Shown here: in pieces, positions 16,803-24,989 of the stretch
Position numbering within the stretch: the first letter of the stretch is position 1
Layout: every line of letters begins with the position of its first letter
IMG/VR virus record: IMGVR_UViG_3300012039_000012
Location: 1-47,977 of that record
Direction: 5' to 3' (one strand)
DNA from: a virus
DNA: 47,977 nucleotides
The notes under the pieces: model-generated
What the model saw: only the letters and a program-made list of their open reading frames with translations
What the model was told of the DNA's origin: nothing
Databases searched by the model: none
Made by a program: the position numbers and the translations under genes

Positions 16803-17371
16803 GCGACCTGCTCCGCGAAGTAGTAGCTGTGCACGTGGTCGTCCCACTGGAAGTCGACCGGATGGCTGTGCACGTAGCCCGCCTCGCGCAGGTCGGCCTC
16901 GAACTCCTCGCGCACCGCCGTCCAGACCGCGACGTCGCCGGTCCCGTCGCCGATGATGATGTCGGCGATCAGCTCGTCCGCCTTTCGCGCGAACGCCGCC
17001 AGGTATGCCCTGCGCTCGTCGCGGCCCATGTGCGTGAAAACCGAGATGCACAGCACGGTCTGGAACTGGCCTGGCGGAAGGTCGTGCGACCCGGTCATCA
17101 GCATGGCCGGGATCTTCTTCCGCTCGCAGTACTCGATCGCCGACGGCGCGATGTCGGTCCCGACGTAGCTCGTGCAGACCTGCGCCGCGCGCCCGGTCCC
17201 GCAGCCGACGTCGAGCACATCCCGCAGCGGCAGCTCGATCACGAGCGCGGCCGCGATCTCCCGCAGGTCCGGCGCGTCGAGCAGGCGCCGTGCGCCGGTC
17301 ATGTCCGGCACGTTGCGCCAGCCGCGATCCCAGTAGGCGGCGTCCACGTGCAGCGTCTTCTGTTCGCTCAT
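16799..17371 (-). CDS. SAM-dependent class I methyltransferase
   Basis: A 190-residue protein. DVLDVGCGTGRAAQV (near residues 50-64) is motif I for SAM binding, VGTDIAPSAIEYCERK supplies the acidic residue of motif II, and FQTVLCISVFTHMGRDE fits motif IV and post-motif. It has no DNA-recognition domain, so a small-molecule, sugar or protein substrate is more likely than DNA. Placed between the tail terminator and glycosyltransferase genes, it may methylate the transferred sugar. Confidence 0.8.
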   Translation of the reverse strand: MSEQKTLHVDAAYWDRGWRNVPDMTGARRLLDAPDLREIAAALVIELPLRDVLDVGCGTGRAAQVCTSYVGTDIAPSAIEYCERKKIPAMLMTGSHDLPPGQFQTVLCISVFTHMGRDERRAYLAAFARKADELIADIIIGDGTGDVAVWTAVREEFEADLREAGYVHSHPVDFQWDDHVHSYYFAEQVA

Positions 17372-17766
17372 GCGGTTGACGACAGCTCCTTCTCGACCGC
17401 GAAGTTAACCACCCACTCGACGCGCCGGTTGTCGTCCTTGCCCCTCGGGAACGGCGCCGCGAGAGGCGTCACCGACAGGAACCGCACCGACGACTGCGAG
17501 AACGCGCCCCAGTTCATCGCCGCCTGGTAGATGCGCTCGGCCGTCAGCCGCGGCCCGTCCGAGTCGTCCGCGAGGCCCCGGACGACGACCTGCACGTTCG
17601 GGTTCTCGACGGTCTGCCCGTCGAACGTCTGCGACGGCCCGGAGCCGCCGGTCTCGGTGACGACGATGACCTTGTCCGGCAGCGCCGGCACCGTGTTGCG
17701 GATCACCGTGTAGCCGGTCGTCAGGCCCTGCGCCGTCAGCCGCGCGCCGAACTCCGCGCTCAGCAC
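17368..17766 (-). CDS. Tail terminator-like protein
   Basis: A 132-residue protein beginning at GTG (17766), next to the gp10-like gene stop. The core (YTVIRNTVPALPDKVIVVTETGG, FDGQTVENPNVQVVVRGLAD) has the pattern of phage minor tail/tail terminator proteins of the DUF3168-like/gpU fold: a strand, a loop and a 'VQVVVRG' strand before a helix. Position after the gp10-like completion protein supports the role of capping the tail tube. Confidence 0.65.
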   Translation of the reverse strand: MLSAEFGARLTAQGLTTGYTVIRNTVPALPDKVIVVTETGGSGPSQTFDGQTVENPNVQVVVRGLADDSDGPRLTAERIYQAAMNWGAFSQSSVRFLSVTPLAAPFPRGKDDNRRVEWVVNFAVEKELSSTA

Positions 17767-18153
17767 CTAGAGCAGCCTCTCGAGCTGGATGCGCCGCGCG
17801 ATGCGCGCCGCCATGTAGGGCCGCGACTCCATGATCACGCTCTCGAGATATTTGCTCTGTCCAACTCTATGGAACGCGTCCATATCCTCGTGCACCTTGA
17901 CCGCGTAGGGCGCCGCCGGCCCGCCGAACCCGAGCGTCACCGAGATGTCGCCGCCGAACGACACGGTCGGGTCGTCGACGTGCCCGGTCGAGCGCAGCGC
18001 ACCGGTCTTGACCGGCGTGCGCCGCTTCGCCTCGGTCATCTCGATCTGCGCCTCCTCGTAGAGGGCGCGCGCGACCTCGTTCGGGAAGCGCGACGCGAGC
18101 CTGTCGAGGCTGGCGCGGACCTTCGCGGTGTCGACCTCGACGCCACTATCCAA
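17767..18153 (-). CDS. HK97 gp10-like tail completion protein
   Basis: A 128-residue protein with SRFPNEVARALYEEAQIEMTEAKRRTPVKTGALRSTG, the typical 'PVKTGALR' region of HK97 gp10-like neck proteins. The only in-frame start near the N-terminus is TTG (18153), which is preceded by a good GGAGG site seven bases away, so a TTG start is proposed. It overlaps the stop of the upstream connector by eight bases. Confidence 0.8.
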   Translation of the reverse strand: MDSGVEVDTAKVRASLDRLASRFPNEVARALYEEAQIEMTEAKRRTPVKTGALRSTGHVDDPTVSFGGDISVTLGFGGPAAPYAVKVHEDMDAFHRVGQSKYLESVIMESRPYMAARIARRIQLERLL

Positions 18154-18538
18154 GCCACACCTCCGCGAAGTAGGAGCGCCCCGTCGTCGACTCCGCGTCG
18201 ACGAGGCCCGTCACGTCGAGGATCGGCCCGGTCGTCCCGTCCGGGAGCACGATCTTGTCGCGCGGGTCGATCGGCTCGCGGCGGCCGGACGCGCCGTTCG
18301 CCGTCGGCAGCGCCAGGAACATCACCCGCGCGCGCGCGACGATCTCGTCCCCGTTCGGTTTCCGGACCAGCCGCTGCTTCATCTCGACGATCGCCTTCCG
18401 GCTGACGCCGCTGCCGTAGGTCGGCGCCGCGGTGTCGTTCTGCCCGGTCCAGGCGTAGTGCGTTACCGTCGCCTGCAGGTCCTTCGTGATCGTGTCGGCC
18501 GTCGCGACCGCGTTCCGGACGATGTTTGCCAGACCCAT
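18146..18538 (-). CDS. Head-tail connector/head closure protein
   Basis: A 130-residue protein starting at ATG (18538). It reads ATVTHYAWTGQNDTAAPTYG, then EIVARARVMFLALP and DKIVLPDGTTGPILDVTGL, the beta-barrel pattern of phage head-closure proteins (SPP1 gp16/HK97 gp7-type). It sits between the DnaT-like adaptor and the gp10-like protein, the usual place. Family naming is tentative; role from gene order is firm. Confidence 0.65.
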   Translation of the reverse strand: MGLANIVRNAVATADTITKDLQATVTHYAWTGQNDTAAPTYGSGVSRKAIVEMKQRLVRKPNGDEIVARARVMFLALPTANGASGRREPIDPRDKIVLPDGTTGPILDVTGLVDAESTTGRSYFAEVWLG

Positions 18539-18540
18539 GG

Positions 18541-19059
18541 CTACCCCCTCTGGACGAGGACGCTGCCGCTACCCGAGCGCGACCGTATCGTGCCGTAGTG
18601 GCTCAGCATCGACTGCACCGCGTCCGGGATCGGCTTCGACGTCACGCTCTCCTTGAACTCGATGTCGACCGAGCCGGCCTTGACGCTCTTGATGCCCTGC
18701 GTCTCGGTGTCGCTGTCGGCCTCGCGGTTGCCGGCGAGCAGCTCGCGCGCGAGTTCGATCGTCCCGTTCGCGATCGCGGCCGGGATCTCGTCGCTCGCCA
18801 GCAGGCGCCCGTCCGGGTCGTAGGCGTCGATGCGCGGCCAGCGCAGCGCCTGCGTGTCGCTCGCGACCGTGCCGACCCAGTCGAACCACGTGTCGAGCAT
18901 CCGCGTCGCCGTCACGAGCGCGCGGCCCTTCTCGTCCTCGCTGGCGTCCTCCCAGGACGTCATGTAGAGATGCGCCTCGTGGTAGGTGTCGCCGAGCGCG
19001 ACGTCGGCGTAGCTGTTCGCCGTCGCGCCGCCGGGCGTGTCGTCGACGACGAGCGCCAT
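18541..19059 (-). CDS. DnaT-like head-tail adaptor
   Basis: A 172-residue protein whose N-terminus (PGGATANSYADVALGDTYHEAH) and helical core (KGRALVTATRMLDTWFDWVG, LRWPRIDAYDPDGR, IPAAIANGTIELARELL) match the DnaT-like domain found in phage head completion proteins. It is expected to join the portal to the closure protein. The ATG at 19059 shares one base with the upstream TAA. Confidence 0.75.
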   Translation of the reverse strand: MALVVDDTPGGATANSYADVALGDTYHEAHLYMTSWEDASEDEKGRALVTATRMLDTWFDWVGTVASDTQALRWPRIDAYDPDGRLLASDEIPAAIANGTIELARELLAGNREADSDTETQGIKSVKAGSVDIEFKESVTSKPIPDAVQSMLSHYGTIRSRSGSGSVLVQRG

Positions 19060-19547
19060 TAGTTAAGCCACCCCTGCCCGCGGTCGGCGTTGACGCCGAC
19101 GCTCTTGCCGCGCACGGCCGTCATCCGGCCCTGCGGCGGGATCGTCAGGATCTCGACGGTGTAGCTCCGGTCGAGCGCCTCCTCGCGGTCGACGCTGACG
19201 ACCTGCACGAAGCAGTCGCCGCAGGCCGGGCAGATCATCGGATCGCCCGACTTCATCTCGCGCAGCGAGGCGACGTGCGCCTGCATCTGCTCGAGCGTCA
19301 TCGACCGCACCAGCGCGAGGATGCCGGCGTCGACGTCCTCGCGGTTCGCCAGCGTCAACAGGTCCTGCACGCTGCACGGCTTGAAGGCGCGCGCCGCCTG
19401 CCCGGCCTTCTCGCCGAGCGAGACGGAGACGTCGAGCCGGAAGACCGGCTTCGAGCAGGCGTTGCAGAGCACGAGGCTCCCCTTCGGGTAGCGCTCGAAC
19501 CCCCTCGCCGGCGTGTGGTCGATCGACTTCTTGAGGCTGTCGCGCAT
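19059..19547 (-). CDS. Zinc-binding hypothetical protein
   Basis: A 162-residue protein with Cys pairs CNAC (near 28) and CPAC/CFV (near 108), embedded in mixed alpha/beta sequence. Residue stretch ILALVRSMTLEQMQAHVASLRE is a helix between the pairs. It may bind one zinc ion. It is placed between small unknown genes and the connector, and its function is not recognised. A minor head component or assembly factor is possible. Confidence 0.6.
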   Translation of the reverse strand: MRDSLKKSIDHTPARGFERYPKGSLVLCNACSKPVFRLDVSVSLGEKAGQAARAFKPCSVQDLLTLANREDVDAGILALVRSMTLEQMQAHVASLREMKSGDPMICPACGDCFVQVVSVDREEALDRSYTVEILTIPPQGRMTAVRGKSVGVNADRGQGWLN

Positions 19548-19730
19548 TTAGAAGTCCCCGTTCGGCGCGGCGTGCTTCTCGCGGTCAGCTTCGGCGGCCT
19601 CTGCCTCGGCGACCTTGTCCTTGATCGTGATGTCGAACTTCTCGCAGCCAGGGCACGACAGCTCGAGCAGCGTGACGCGCGCCTCGAGTTCCATGAACTT
19701 CCGCATGATCTCGTCCTGTGTCATCGTCAT
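19548..19730 (-). CDS. Small helical protein, 60 residues
   Basis: The sequence MTMTQDEIMRKFMELEARVTLLEL is a helix with heptad spacing, followed by a CPGC pair and a charged helical tail. It directly abuts the next gene. It is a probable short coiled-coil protein with one Cys pair. The role is unknown. Confidence 0.55.
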   Translation of the reverse strand: MTMTQDEIMRKFMELEARVTLLELSCPGCEKFDITIKDKVAEAEAAEADREKHAAPNGDF

Positions 19731-19734
19731 GGGT

Positions 19735-19920
19735 TCACCGGTAGTAGCGCGCGTCGCGCGGGTTCTTGCGCGCCGTCGGCCCGGCCTTCGCCGTGCGCGG
19801 GACCGGCTTGTCGTAGGTGCCCTTCCACGGGCTGCCCGCGTAGCAGCCGCCCTGCGATGCGGTGATCGCGTGCGCGCGCTGCGCGGCTTCCCTGCGACTC
19901 TCGAGTGAGGTCTTCGCCAT
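19735..19920 (-). CDS. Small basic protein, 61 residues
   Basis: A Lys/Arg-rich protein starting MAKTSLESRREAAQRAHAIT. It has no membrane segment and one Cys. It is directly adjacent to the CmcI-like gene stop. It may bind nucleic acid or a virion surface, but no family is recognised. Confidence 0.5.
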   Translation of the reverse strand: MAKTSLESRREAAQRAHAITASQGGCYAGSPWKGTYDKPVPRTAKAGPTARKNPRDARYYR

Positions 19921-20622
19921 CTAACTGACCCTCCTTAACCATCCACCCGGATGCATCGTCAGCAAGTAGCGCTCGCCGAGCAGGTCGCACTCGAACTCCG
20001 GGTGCTCCGGCAGCCACTCGTCGACCGCCGGCCCCGGCCCCGGCCCGCCGTTCCAGTCCTGCTCGACCGGCCGCCCGTTCAGGTTCGTGTCCTCGACGAC
20101 GAGGACCTGCCCAGGCGTCACGAGGTCCGCGTAGGCGTGCAGCTCGTCGAGCACGTTCTGCTTGCTGTGGTCCGAGTCGAGCACGACCATCACGCGCGGG
20201 TGCGACGACGCGCACTCCCGGACCGCGGCGACGATGTCCGGCTGCACCGAGAACCCGCGCACGAACTGGATCTTCGGGTGCTTCGGCAGCGCGTCGTGCG
20301 GGTCGCAGTCGATCGAGATCACCGCGCCAGGCCCGCGCTTGTCGAGGCACCGCGCGTAGAACAGCGCCGAGCCGCCGAACGCCGTCCCGGTCTCGATGAT
20401 CAGCGTCGGCCGCAGCTCCCAGATGATTTCCTGCATGACCCACATATCGATCGGGTTCTTCAGGACCGGCACGCCCTCGAACGACGTCATGCACCACGTC
20501 TGCAGGCTGTTGTAGAACGCCTTATGGAACGACGCGATCGCGTCGCCGTGCGCCTCGTAGTCGCCCCGGATGCCGTCGAGCACCTCGTCCTTCGTCCGCC
20601 GCGACGATGTCAGCTGCCTCAC
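19921..20622 (-). CDS. Cephalosporin hydroxylase (CmcI)-like protein
   Basis: A 233-residue Rossmann-fold protein. The sequence WCMTSFEGVPVLKNPIDMW is the N-terminal signature of the CmcI/rhamnosyl O-methyltransferase family, and ETGTAFGGSALFYA (SAM-binding loop), ISIDCDPHD and VLDSDHSKQNVLDEL follow. Family members are SAM-dependent O-methyltransferases or hydroxylase partners acting on sugars and antibiotics. Here it lies in the block after the capsid gene with two glycosyltransferases, so sugar methylation is the likeliest role. The GTG start at 20622 overlaps the upstream TGA. Confidence 0.85.
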   Translation of the reverse strand: MRQLTSSRRTKDEVLDGIRGDYEAHGDAIASFHKAFYNSLQTWCMTSFEGVPVLKNPIDMWVMQEIIWELRPTLIIETGTAFGGSALFYARCLDKRGPGAVISIDCDPHDALPKHPKIQFVRGFSVQPDIVAAVRECASSHPRVMVVLDSDHSKQNVLDELHAYADLVTPGQVLVVEDTNLNGRPVEQDWNGGPGPGPAVDEWLPEHPEFECDLLGERYLLTMHPGGWLRRVS

Positions 20623-20945
20623 GCGCGATACTCCTTCAGGTTCTCGTATTCGCGCGGATCCGAGTAGCGACCACTGCCGGTCTCGTAGCACTCGTCGCAA
20701 ACGCACATATCGGGCTCGATGTCGCCGAACCCGCGCGTCGTGTGATGCCACGGCGTCGCGTTCTGAGACCAGTAGGCGTAGAGCGGCCACCATCTGCCGA
20801 AGCACGTGAGCGGCAACCTGACGCACAAGTAGCCGCCGAACATCCTGACGTTGACCGCGAAGTGCATCGCGTTGCGGCCATAGACCGTAACCGGCCCGAA
20901 CGTGATATGGCCGCCGATCCAGCGGTCGAAACTGTCAAGCCTCAC
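20619..20945 (-). CDS. Hypothetical aromatic-rich protein
   Basis: A 108-residue protein starting at GTG (20945). It has a hydrophobic and aromatic centre (FGGYLCVRLPLTCFGRWWPLYAYW) and a C-terminal CVCDEC cluster. The compact beta pattern GHITFGPVTVYGRN suggests a small jelly-roll or Ig-like domain. It overlaps genes on both sides of the glycosylation block. Function unknown. Confidence 0.55.
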   Translation of the reverse strand: MRLDSFDRWIGGHITFGPVTVYGRNAMHFAVNVRMFGGYLCVRLPLTCFGRWWPLYAYWSQNATPWHHTTRGFGDIEPDMCVCDECYETGSGRYSDPREYENLKEYRA

Positions 20946-21754
20946 GCCGCGTTCTCCCAGACGACCGGCACGCCGTCCGGCGTGTCCGTCCACGTGATCC
21001 GCCCGTGCTGCTGGAACTCGAACCACTGCTTCAGCGGGTAGCCCCTCTGCTCCGCGCGCGAGTAGTGGAAGCCGAACGCGGGCGCGCTCGTGTCGACGCC
21101 TGGCTGGTAGCCGAGCGCGGCCGCCCGCCGCAGGAACGCGACGTCCTCCGTGTGACTGTGGAACGCCGGTGTCCCGTCCGCCTTCAGCACCGGCGCGTCC
21201 TGCTGCGTCTCGAACCAGTTCGGGTTCCCGCGCGCGTCGGTCCCGAGGTCGGTCTCGTCGCGCAGGCGCCGGAACACGTCGGCCTGGATCAGCGTCATGC
21301 CCATGCCGTGCGCCCAGCAGTCGACGATCTCGCCAGGGAACCACTTCGTCTCGACGCCGTCCTCCATGAGCACGAGCGCCTGCGGCACCTGCGTCTTCGC
21401 GAAATAGAGCCCGCCGACGATCGGCCGCGCGTCCGAGAGCAGCTTCAGCAGCGACTCCGGGTGCAGGTAGACGTCGTCGTCGATGAAGAACACGTGCGAG
21501 CAGCGCTTCGTCGGGTCGCTCTTCTCGACGGCGAGCGCCTTCGCGACGATCTCGTTCCGCGCCAGGCCGACCTCCTGACCGAGAATGATGTACTGTCGGA
21601 CGTCGCGGTTCATCGGGTGCCGCAGCATGCCGAACGCCCGCGTCGCCCAGAAGATGTCGACCGTGCCGTAGGTCGGGATGCCGATCGCGATAAACTCCTT
21701 CGGCCCCGACGACCGCCGGACGATCTCGATGCTGTCGCCTGCGCCGCGACTCAT
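20942..21754 (-). CDS. GT-A glycosyltransferase
   Basis: A 270-residue protein with the GT-A nucleotide-sugar site HVFFIDDDVYLHPESLLKLL (triple Asp for the metal) near residue 88 and the catalytic acceptor region HTEDVAFLRRAAALGYQP. The N-terminus EFIAIGIPTYG is the usual first strand. It is followed by a second glycosyltransferase and a CmcI-like enzyme. The start ATG at 21754 overlaps the upstream TGA. Acceptor unknown; context points to capsid. Confidence 0.8.
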   Translation of the reverse strand: MSRGAGDSIEIVRRSSGPKEFIAIGIPTYGTVDIFWATRAFGMLRHPMNRDVRQYIILGQEVGLARNEIVAKALAVEKSDPTKRCSHVFFIDDDVYLHPESLLKLLSDARPIVGGLYFAKTQVPQALVLMEDGVETKWFPGEIVDCWAHGMGMTLIQADVFRRLRDETDLGTDARGNPNWFETQQDAPVLKADGTPAFHSHTEDVAFLRRAAALGYQPGVDTSAPAFGFHYSRAEQRGYPLKQWFEFQQHGRITWTDTPDGVPVVWENAA

Positions 21755-22455
21755 GCCGGCACCGCCTGCTTGAACGCCTCGGCGTATGGCTCGTGGTATT
21801 TCGGGTCGACGACGAACGATGCGATATGCCCGCACCAGAGGTCGGCGTCCAGGTATGGCTGAAACCCGGCCTCGCGCGCGGCCTCAAAGAACCACATGTC
21901 CTCGCTGCGCGACCGCTTTCCGTCAGGCCCGTCCTGGTAGCGGAACCAGTCGTCGCCGATCAGGTCACGAATACGTAGCAGCGCGCGCCGGGACACCAGC
22001 AGGCAGCCTGCGCCGGCTGCGTCGATTGGCAGCAGGCCGGTCACGTCCGGCTCGACCTTCTCGATCGCCTGGTAGTCGGTCGGACCGTCTCCCGTCTTTC
22101 GCATAGCGACGGAGAAGAACGGCGGCTTACGCATCGTGTAGCGTCCCGTCACGACGTCCTTGCCGTGCGCCAGCAGGCGATGCAGCGTGTCTGGCGGGTG
22201 CGACATGTCGACGTCAAGCAACAGCACCCATTCGCTGCGCGGGTCATCGTCGAGAATTAGCCGCAGCATCCGGTTCCGTGCGTGGTCGATCGGGAAGTCC
22301 TGCCCGTAGACGACGTTGACCTCCGTCACCTGCGGTCCGCCTGGCGCGTTCAGCGCGCCAGTGAGCAGCCCCTGCAGCATGCGCGTCCAGCCCATAACGA
22401 ACGGCGGATACATCGCGAACCCGTTCGCCATGAGCAGGCCAATGGCGACGCGCAC
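21751..22455 (-). CDS. GT-A glycosyltransferase
   Basis: A 234-residue protein with VLLLDVDMSHPPDTLHRLL (D-x-D and P-x-x-L, near residue 74) and SEDMWFFEAAREAGFQPYLD, the C-terminal acid/helix pattern. The opening VAIGLLMANGFAMYPPF is the first strand of the nucleotide-binding fold. The GTG at 22455 shares one base with the upstream TAG. It differs from the other glycosyltransferases, so the block holds at least two transfer steps. Confidence 0.8.
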   Translation of the reverse strand: MRVAIGLLMANGFAMYPPFVMGWTRMLQGLLTGALNAPGGPQVTEVNVVYGQDFPIDHARNRMLRLILDDDPRSEWVLLLDVDMSHPPDTLHRLLAHGKDVVTGRYTMRKPPFFSVAMRKTGDGPTDYQAIEKVEPDVTGLLPIDAAGAGCLLVSRRALLRIRDLIGDDWFRYQDGPDGKRSRSEDMWFFEAAREAGFQPYLDADLWCGHIASFVVDPKYHEPYAEAFKQAVPA

Positions 22456-22964
22456 TAGCTCGCCCTCTCGGCCTTCGCCGGCTTCGGCGCCGGGATGCCG
22501 CGCAGCTTCTCCGGCAGCACGAACCCAGGCTCGTACCGGCGCCGGAGGCCCTCGACGGCGTCCGACCCGTAGAGCGCGACGTCCTCCTCGAGCTGCTTCG
22601 CCGCCTGCGTGACCAGTTCGGTCTGGCCCTCGGCGTAGCGCTTGTAGTTCCACGGCCCGCCGGTCTGGTGCTGGTCGAAGTCGTCGATCTTCGTGCCCGG
22701 CGGCAGCGTGCCCGCGCGCGCGGCCGTCCGCAGCGACTCCCGGTTCGCGAGCGTCACGTACTCGAACCCCTTCGAGCGCCAGCGGTTGTGCAGGCGGACC
22801 GGCAGCGGGCCGGTCAGGTCCCAGGTCGGCAGCCCGTTGACGTACTCACGCTGCGTCTCGCCGTAGGCGTCCTCGATGAAGCGCGGCCGCTTGTAGATGG
22901 CGTGGATGTCGATCTTGTCGTGGTCGATCCAGACGTCGCTGAACGGGACGAGCTTCAGACTCAT
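22455..22964 (-). CDS. Hypothetical protein downstream of capsid
   Basis: A 169-residue protein starting at ATG (22964). It contains KIDIHAIYKRPRFIEDAYGETQREYVNGLPTWDLTG and an alkaline C-terminal tail (PAPKPAKAERAS). It is mixed alpha/beta with no catalytic motif. The MCP hairpin and a 159-base spacer separate it from the capsid gene. Position suggests a head-associated or tail-joining role; the family is not recognised. Confidence 0.55.
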   Translation of the reverse strand: MSLKLVPFSDVWIDHDKIDIHAIYKRPRFIEDAYGETQREYVNGLPTWDLTGPLPVRLHNRWRSKGFEYVTLANRESLRTAARAGTLPPGTKIDDFDQHQTGGPWNYKRYAEGQTELVTQAAKQLEEDVALYGSDAVEGLRRRYEPGFVLPEKLRGIPAPKPAKAERAS

Positions 22965-23101
22965 ACGCCTCCCTCGCGCTCGATCGGGACGGCCAGCCCG
23001 CCGGCCCACGGGTCCCCGCGTGATTGCGGGATGGTTAGCGCCTCGTGCGCGCCTGCTGAGCGGCTGCTCCAGCGTGCGCGCACGCCATGCCTCGCGAGAC
23101 G

Positions 23102-23124
23102 AGCCGGGCGAACCCGGCCCGGCT
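23102..23124 (-). terminator. GC hairpin behind the capsid gene
   Basis: AGCCGGGC and GCCCGGCT form an 8-bp stem around a 7-base loop, its last base touching the capsid stop codon. No T tract follows on the minus strand. It may attenuate transcription or protect the capsid mRNA 3' end. The spacer behind it (22965-23101) carries a second small hairpin and no gene. Confidence 0.5.
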
Positions 23125-24104
23125 TAGTTCGTGGTGTTGCTGTAGAAGAAAACGCCCGCGCCGCCGCGCCCGTTCGTGGTCGCCTGACCGCGGTACTCGA
23201 TCTCGCCCCAGACGCCGGTCGCCACGAGCTGCGTCGCACGCAGGGACGCCTTCCGCTCCGCCTCGATCTGCGGCATCGAGCCCTTAACGCCGAGGCCGAT
23301 CGCCGTCGGATGCATCACGCAGCCCGCGTAGACGGTCGAGGTCGAGACGGTCGCCGTCCGCACGTTGTTCGTCTCGAAGATGAGCACGCCGTAGATCGTG
23401 CCGACCGCGCCCGAGCTGATGATCTCCTGCCCCTGCGCGCCGAACACGTTCGCGTCATCGAACACCGGCAGGAGCGCCTGCCACTGCTTCGCGTGCAGCA
23501 CCGCGACCCGCTGGTCGGTCGGGATGTTGTCGATGTTGAGCTGCGTCACCGCCGCGATGAACAGGGTCTGCGTGAGCGGCCCCGAGTTCGACCCGGTCGA
23601 GGAGTCGAACGCCGAGAACAGCGCGCAGATGTCCTGGTCCTGCAGGCGCTGGAGCGCCTCGCCCGCCGCACGGCCCGCGATCCCGCCCTCGCTGATCGCC
23701 TTCTGCGAGACCATGTTCGACGGCGACATCACGTCCTCGACGGTCGCGCCGACCGAGAGGTCCGTGATCTCGAAGCGGATCGCGTGCTCGCTGACGGACG
23801 CGTCGGCCGAGCCGGTCGTGTCGAGCGCGGAGTTCGTCGTGAAGTCCGACGCCTCCGAGATCGCCGCCGCGCTCACCTTGTCGTAGATCGGGAACCGCGC
23901 GACGAGGGTGTCCTCGCCCGTGATGTCCTTCACCGTGACGAAGCCGCTCACGCCCGGCCGCTCCGCGAAGTAGAGCTGCGAGCTGTTCCACGACGCGTTG
24001 CGCAGCATCTCCGTGAGCGTCGTCGTCGTGGTCTCGCCCGCGAACCCGACGATCGCGCGCCGCGGACCCGCCTTCGGCGTCCACCGCGTCATCGTCCTTG
24101 CCAT
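23124..24104 (-). CDS. Major capsid protein
   Basis: A 326-residue protein whose chain TTTTLTEMLRNASWNSSQLYFAERP, then FVTVKDITGEDTLVARFPIYDK and long helix RAAGEALQRLQDQDICALF, fits a HK97-fold capsid subunit: N-arm, E-loop and spine helix. It follows the scaffold gene and precedes a strong hairpin, both typical. The N-terminus MARTMTRWTPKAGPRRAIVGF resembles that of the scaffold protein (24141), which may mark a shared maturation signal. Confidence 0.85.
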   Translation of the reverse strand: MARTMTRWTPKAGPRRAIVGFAGETTTTTLTEMLRNASWNSSQLYFAERPGVSGFVTVKDITGEDTLVARFPIYDKVSAAAISEASDFTTNSALDTTGSADASVSEHAIRFEITDLSVGATVEDVMSPSNMVSQKAISEGGIAGRAAGEALQRLQDQDICALFSAFDSSTGSNSGPLTQTLFIAAVTQLNIDNIPTDQRVAVLHAKQWQALLPVFDDANVFGAQGQEIISSGAVGTIYGVLIFETNNVRTATVSTSTVYAGCVMHPTAIGLGVKGSMPQIEAERKASLRATQLVATGVWGEIEYRGQATTNGRGGAGVFFYSNTTN

Positions 24105-24140
24105 GTGCCTTAGTCCCTTCCGTGCCGTACCGCCGCGGGC

Positions 24141-24989
24141 CTACTTGCCGCGGTTGCGGAGCTTCGCGAATCCCGGCGCGATCTGGAGGCCGCCTGACGC
24201 CGCCTGCGACTTGCGCACAGCGTCGCGGACCTTCTCGTCGCCGAAGTCGCTCGCCCGCAGCTTGGTCACGTCGATGTCGCCTGACGTGCCGTGGGACCCG
24301 CCGAAGCTACCAGCTCCGACCTTGCCGCTCCCGCGCAGGATCGCGTCCTTTTGCGGGTGGTTGTCGATCAGCTCCTCCATCGCCTTCGCGAACGCCATCG
24401 GCGCGCCCTTGTTGTCGAGGATTGTCGTGCCGGCGTTGTTCCGCACGATCACGCGGCGGACCGTCTTGCCGTTCTGGTCCAGCTTCTCGACGACGACGTT
24501 GCGCCGGAAGTACGTCTCGGCCACCTCGGGAAACCAGATCGTCTTGCCGGTCGGCCCGAACAGCGTCTGCGCCTGCGCGAACTCGCGGGCGATCATCTCG
24601 TTCTCGATGTCGCGCTCGAGCGCCTCGGCCTTGGCGAGCGCGTTCGCGGTCGCCTGCTTGTGGCCGTCGATCTCCTTCTCGTAGCGCGACGTCAGCTGGC
24701 CCTTCAGGGTCTCGAACTCGCCGGCCTTCATCGCGCGGTCCTGCTCGGCCTTCTCGGCCTGCGCCTCCAGCTCGGCCCAGCGCGCGCGCTGCTCGTCGCT
24801 CGGCTGCGCCTTCTTCGCTTCCTCGAGCGCCAGCTTCGCCTTCGCGGCCTCGGCCCTCGCCTGCTCGGCCTCGAACTTTAGCCGCTCGAGCGCCTCGTTC
24901 GCGTCCGGCTGTGGCGGCGGCGGGTCGTCGAACCCGATGACGGCCGCGCGATACCCGAGCCGTGGCGTCCATCGCGTGTGCGTCCTCAT
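24141..24989 (-). CDS. Scaffold protein
   Basis: A 282-residue, highly charged alpha-helical protein. Residues 30-135 are Ala/Glu/Lys heptads (ARAEAAKAKLALEEAKKAQ), then a region IWFPEVAETYFRRNVVVEKLDQNGKTVRR and a flexible Gly/Ser tail, as in phage scaffold proteins of the DUF6651 type. The N-terminal RTHTRWTPRLGYRAAVIGFDD closely resembles the capsid N-terminus. Position between the MuF gene and the capsid gene agrees. Confidence 0.8.
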   Translation of the reverse strand: MRTHTRWTPRLGYRAAVIGFDDPPPPQPDANEALERLKFEAEQARAEAAKAKLALEEAKKAQPSDEQRARWAELEAQAEKAEQDRAMKAGEFETLKGQLTSRYEKEIDGHKQATANALAKAEALERDIENEMIAREFAQAQTLFGPTGKTIWFPEVAETYFRRNVVVEKLDQNGKTVRRVIVRNNAGTTILDNKGAPMAFAKAMEELIDNHPQKDAILRGSGKVGAGSFGGSHGTSGDIDVTKLRASDFGDEKVRDAVRKSQAASGGLQIAPGFAKLRNRGK

